A stretch of DNA of 43,078 nt from Candidatus Nezhaarchaeota archaeon. Its GTDB lineage: Archaea > Thermoproteota > Methanomethylicia > Nezhaarchaeales > B40-G2. The notes beneath the pieces were generated by a model, which saw nothing but the letters and a program-made list of their open reading frames with translations, was not told the DNA's origin and searched no databases. Below, in pieces: positions 41,135 to 43,078 of the stretch (positions are counted from its first letter, which is position 1; each line of letters opens with the position of its first letter). A program made the position numbers and the translations under genes. The stretch covers positions 1 through 43,078 of the forward strand of contig JAOAKM010000006.1 of assembly GCA_026413605.1 (NCBI GenBank), read 5' to 3'.

Positions 41135-41749
41135 GTGGAACCCGCTAGACCGTACGTCCCACCCCCCAGCTGCCCTATGGCTATGGGGATTTAGCACCGT
41201 ACACGCCTGAGGAACAGCTTTGTATACGCCACACTTTTTATCACCAAGCCTATGTAAATGGCGCAAACGCAATATTGAGAGGCCGGATAGTGTCCGTAAA
41301 GAGAACGTGGAGGTAGACGTGAAAGCTATGGAACGTAGGCGGACATATATTACGCTCACTGTTCTGGAGGAACCTACTCCGCCTGGCAGAGGCGGTAAAC
41401 CGAGCGAGGGGCTGTTAAGCCTCATTGAGAGGGAGTTCGGGAGCTTTGAGAAGTTTAAGAGGGAGTTTTTCTCAGGCAGCTACTACTAGTGTAGAGGGCT
41501 CTGGATGTGTAGCCCTAACAGTGTGTAGCAGACTGATCGCTTAATGATAATGCAGGTAAAAAAGCACAACTTCAACCTCTGCCCGTCCTCCTCAATAATA
41601 GCGGTCCTAGGTATTTGAGCGCGCCCCTACTACATAACTACATAGACTACTATAACTACAAGAATAGAAGGGCGGGTTTCGTAGAAGCGTTTTAGAAGAT
41701 AGCTAACTAGGACGAAGCGAACAGAAGGCTCGTGGAAGCGCTGAAATAG
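41135..41749 (+). pseudogene. Decayed second superoxide dismutase
   Basis: The whole length of a superoxide dismutase can be traced against the intact gene at 7531. From GTG 41135 it reads as a shortened N-terminus, [35 protein letters not shown], then in another frame PTPPGRGGKPSEGL and EREFGSFEKFKREF, then VEGSGCVALTVC, QVKKHNFNLCP, and a corrupted [13 protein letters not shown] region that ends in VEALK-like sequence and a TAG at 41747. There are several frameshifts and stop codons and loss of metal-binding residues. It is 25 nt after rubredoxin, so it once belonged to this redox cluster. Confidence 0.92.
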
Positions 41750-42075
41750 CGAGGAATAAACAGTTGTTCTCTAACGCACCCTCCTTTCTACCTTGGCTAG
41801 GTCTAAAGGAAGAGCGCTGCGTCAATAGTAGCTTCAGTTGGGGGCTGCATGAGTACTTCGCTGTCCTCTCTCTTCACAGTAATGCTTGCTCGTTCGACTT
41901 AAAGACGCCCGTTAGCCCTACTTCCTTAGAGGCCCTACATAGTGGCACGCGAGGATGGTTGAGACCCAGTGAGCAGTGAGGCAGGCGGCACCCTCCATCC
42001 CTCACGGCTACCTTTGGGAGGCCCTCGAAGAGCTTAGGAGGGCGATCAGGAACGTTAGTGAGACTATTGCTATCC
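41750..42075. other. Gene-poor interval with possible fragment
   Basis: The stretch 42000-42075 can be read on the plus strand as YLWEALEELRRAIRNVSETI, a likely fragment of a helical protein. It runs into the convergent glycosyltransferase. The rest is without recognisable features. Confidence 0.3.
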
Positions 42076-43078
42076 CTAGCTTAGCCACGCTGACCTCCTC
42101 GAGACCTCGCGTAGCATGTTCTCCAGCTTGCTGAAGGTGGCTTCAGTTGAGAGGTTATTTTTAATAAAGTAGCGTGCCTGCTTGGCGAGCTCAAGATACT
42201 TCTTACGGTCGCTATCCCAGAGCTCCTTTAGGAGGTTGACGGTGCGCGCAAACGCCTCTATGCTGTAGGCCTCAATAATCGCCCTAGCCCCCTTGAGCTC
42301 TTGGGGTATGCTCGTCGAAATGACTACCGGCGTCCCGCACGAGAGGGCTTCGAGAGGTACTCGGCCGACTGTCGGCACCCTCTGGGGCATTAGTAGGACA
42401 TGGGACCGTGAGTAAATACGAGCTAGCTTCTTAGGGTCGCTTACGTAGCCTAGTGAGATTACTTGGCTATCTCTTACGTCCCCACCTACGTAAGTGAACT
42501 TGATTTCCCCGTACCTTCTCCTATAGTATCTTGCTATCTTGATGTAGTCGCCGAACCCCTTATACATCGACCGCCTGCCGCAGTAGAGCACGGTGAACTC
42601 GTCGTCCTTGCTACACGTGGGCTTAAACGTGTCTACGTCGATCCCCTGTGGGACTATGTATACCTTTCCAGGAAGAATGTGCTTGTCTAGGCCAGATAGC
42701 TTTAGTAAATCTGATGAGTATAAGTGCACCGCATCGTACCTCTTTAACTCCCTCGTGCAGAAGAGCCTCCAGACGATGTAGGCACTAGAGGCTGGGAGCT
42801 GAAGTAGATAAGACGGGGTAGCACCTCTCGACCATATTAAGGAGTGTATCCCAGCTACCTTAGGGGCGTCGTTGGTATGGAGCTTTAGGAGGGAGAGCGT
42901 GTAGACGTAGTACGCGACGTCGAAGCCCTTGACTCTAACCCTCCAAGCCTCACGATACGGTAGTTCCCGGATTAGTCGCAGGTCGAGGGGTTTAGGACCT
43001 CCGAGCGGCAAGGGAAGTGCGTAGACCTCTACATAGTGCCCTCTCTCGAGCAGCTTCTTGGCTAGGCTTATTACGAAC
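42076..43078 (-). CDS. Glycosyltransferase family 4 (N-terminus beyond window)
   Basis: The frame is open through the window edge, so the true start lies outside; at least 333 residues are present. The N-terminal Rossmann part includes SLAKKLLERGHYVEVYALPL. The C-terminal GT-B domain has VPQGIDVDTFKP, VLYCGRRSMYKGFGDYI, ISLGYVSDPKKLARIYSRSH and the nucleotide-sugar contact VPLEALSCGTPVV with its E-x7-E-like acidic residue. GT4 enzymes add sugars to lipids, polysaccharides or proteins at the membrane; donor and acceptor are unknown. Confidence 0.9.
   Translation of the reverse strand, partial: FVISLAKKLLERGHYVEVYALPLPLGGPKPLDLRLIRELPYREAWRVRVKGFDVAYYVYTLSLLKLHTNDAPKVAGIHSLIWSRGATPSYLLQLPASSAYIVWRLFCTRELKRYDAVHLYSSDLLKLSGLDKHILPGKVYIVPQGIDVDTFKPTCSKDDEFTVLYCGRRSMYKGFGDYIKIARYYRRRYGEIKFTYVGGDVRDSQVISLGYVSDPKKLARIYSRSHVLLMPQRVPTVGRVPLEALSCGTPVVISTSIPQELKGARAIIEAYSIEAFARTVNLLKELWDSDRKKYLELAKQARYFIKNNLSTEATFSKLENMLREVSRRSAWLS

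Noticed and set aside
41764-41979. A 71-codon plus-strand frame after the SOD relic
   Set aside because: Low-complexity Ser/Leu/Phe content, no start context and no motif.

Overview
The window reads as a chromosomal segment of a thermophile-like archaeon, most probably from the Thermoproteota/TACK side. The evidence is Orc1/Cdc6, archaeal r-protein L37e, an Sm-like protein, sn-glycerol-1-phosphate dehydrogenase, the termination RNase FttA/aCPSF1, two proteasome beta subunits (one lacking Thr1, as in Sulfolobus-type pairs), archaeal RibK and RibL enzymes, TYW1, TATA boxes about 25-35 bp before starts, and tRNA genes with bulge-helix-bulge introns. O-phosphoseryl-tRNA(Cys) synthetase (SepRS) narrows this to a lineage that makes Cys-tRNA indirectly, as methanogens and some deep TACK relatives do. 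The exact lineage is inference.

Layout. 1-2.6 kb: a minus-strand run of orc1/cdc6, DUF99 and a truncated AbrB-PhoU regulator. 2.85-5.4 kb: tRNA-Ala(GGC), a decayed tyrosine recombinase, a Cys-rich orphan and a frameshifted membrane protein, forming an old integration scar. 5.5-8.2 kb: the flavoprotein pair ISF-AfpA and an intact Fe/Mn superoxide dismutase. 8.6-22.1 kb: a very dense information-processing core with many 4-nt or longer overlaps. It holds LSm-L37e (minus); PUA-psmB-FttA-egsA-UPF0179 (plus); DUF504-Nog1-like-rtcA-FKBP (minus); psmB(inactive)-taw1-DUF357/RibL (plus); and SepRS-EndoV-RibK (minus).

22.2-33.1 kb: a looser region with eight of the nine tRNA genes (Lys, Leu-CAG, Thr, Met, Glu-CTC, Glu-TTC, Gly, Leu-CAA), rpiA, gene remnants, tiny zinc-finger proteins and a LarA / zinc-finger membrane protein / sodium-solute symporter block lying between inverted tRNA-Glu genes. 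33.1-38.6 kb: a complete phosphate-uptake operon (pstS-pstC-pstA-pstB-phoU) divergent from an AbrB-PhoU regulator across one short AT-rich promoter. 38.9-41.7 kb: a redox/oxygen-defence cluster (thioredoxin reductase, thioredoxin-like protein, ferritin-like protein, rubredoxin) ending in a heavily decayed second superoxide dismutase. 42.1 kb to the edge: a GT4 glycosyltransferase cut by the window end.

How it works together. The core operons couple protein turnover, transcription termination, membrane-lipid backbone synthesis, FMN/FAD synthesis and RNA-end/tRNA metabolism. The flanks carry nutrient uptake and oxygen defence together with decayed genes. I found no CRISPR array, rRNA, intact IS element or recognisable origin repeat. 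I do not see one obvious undescribed system. The best leads are the tRNA-Lys insertion, the AbrB-PhoU/pst arrangement, the DUF504-Nog1-RtcA operon, the symporter with a 36-residue partner, and several uncharacterised Cys-rich small proteins.
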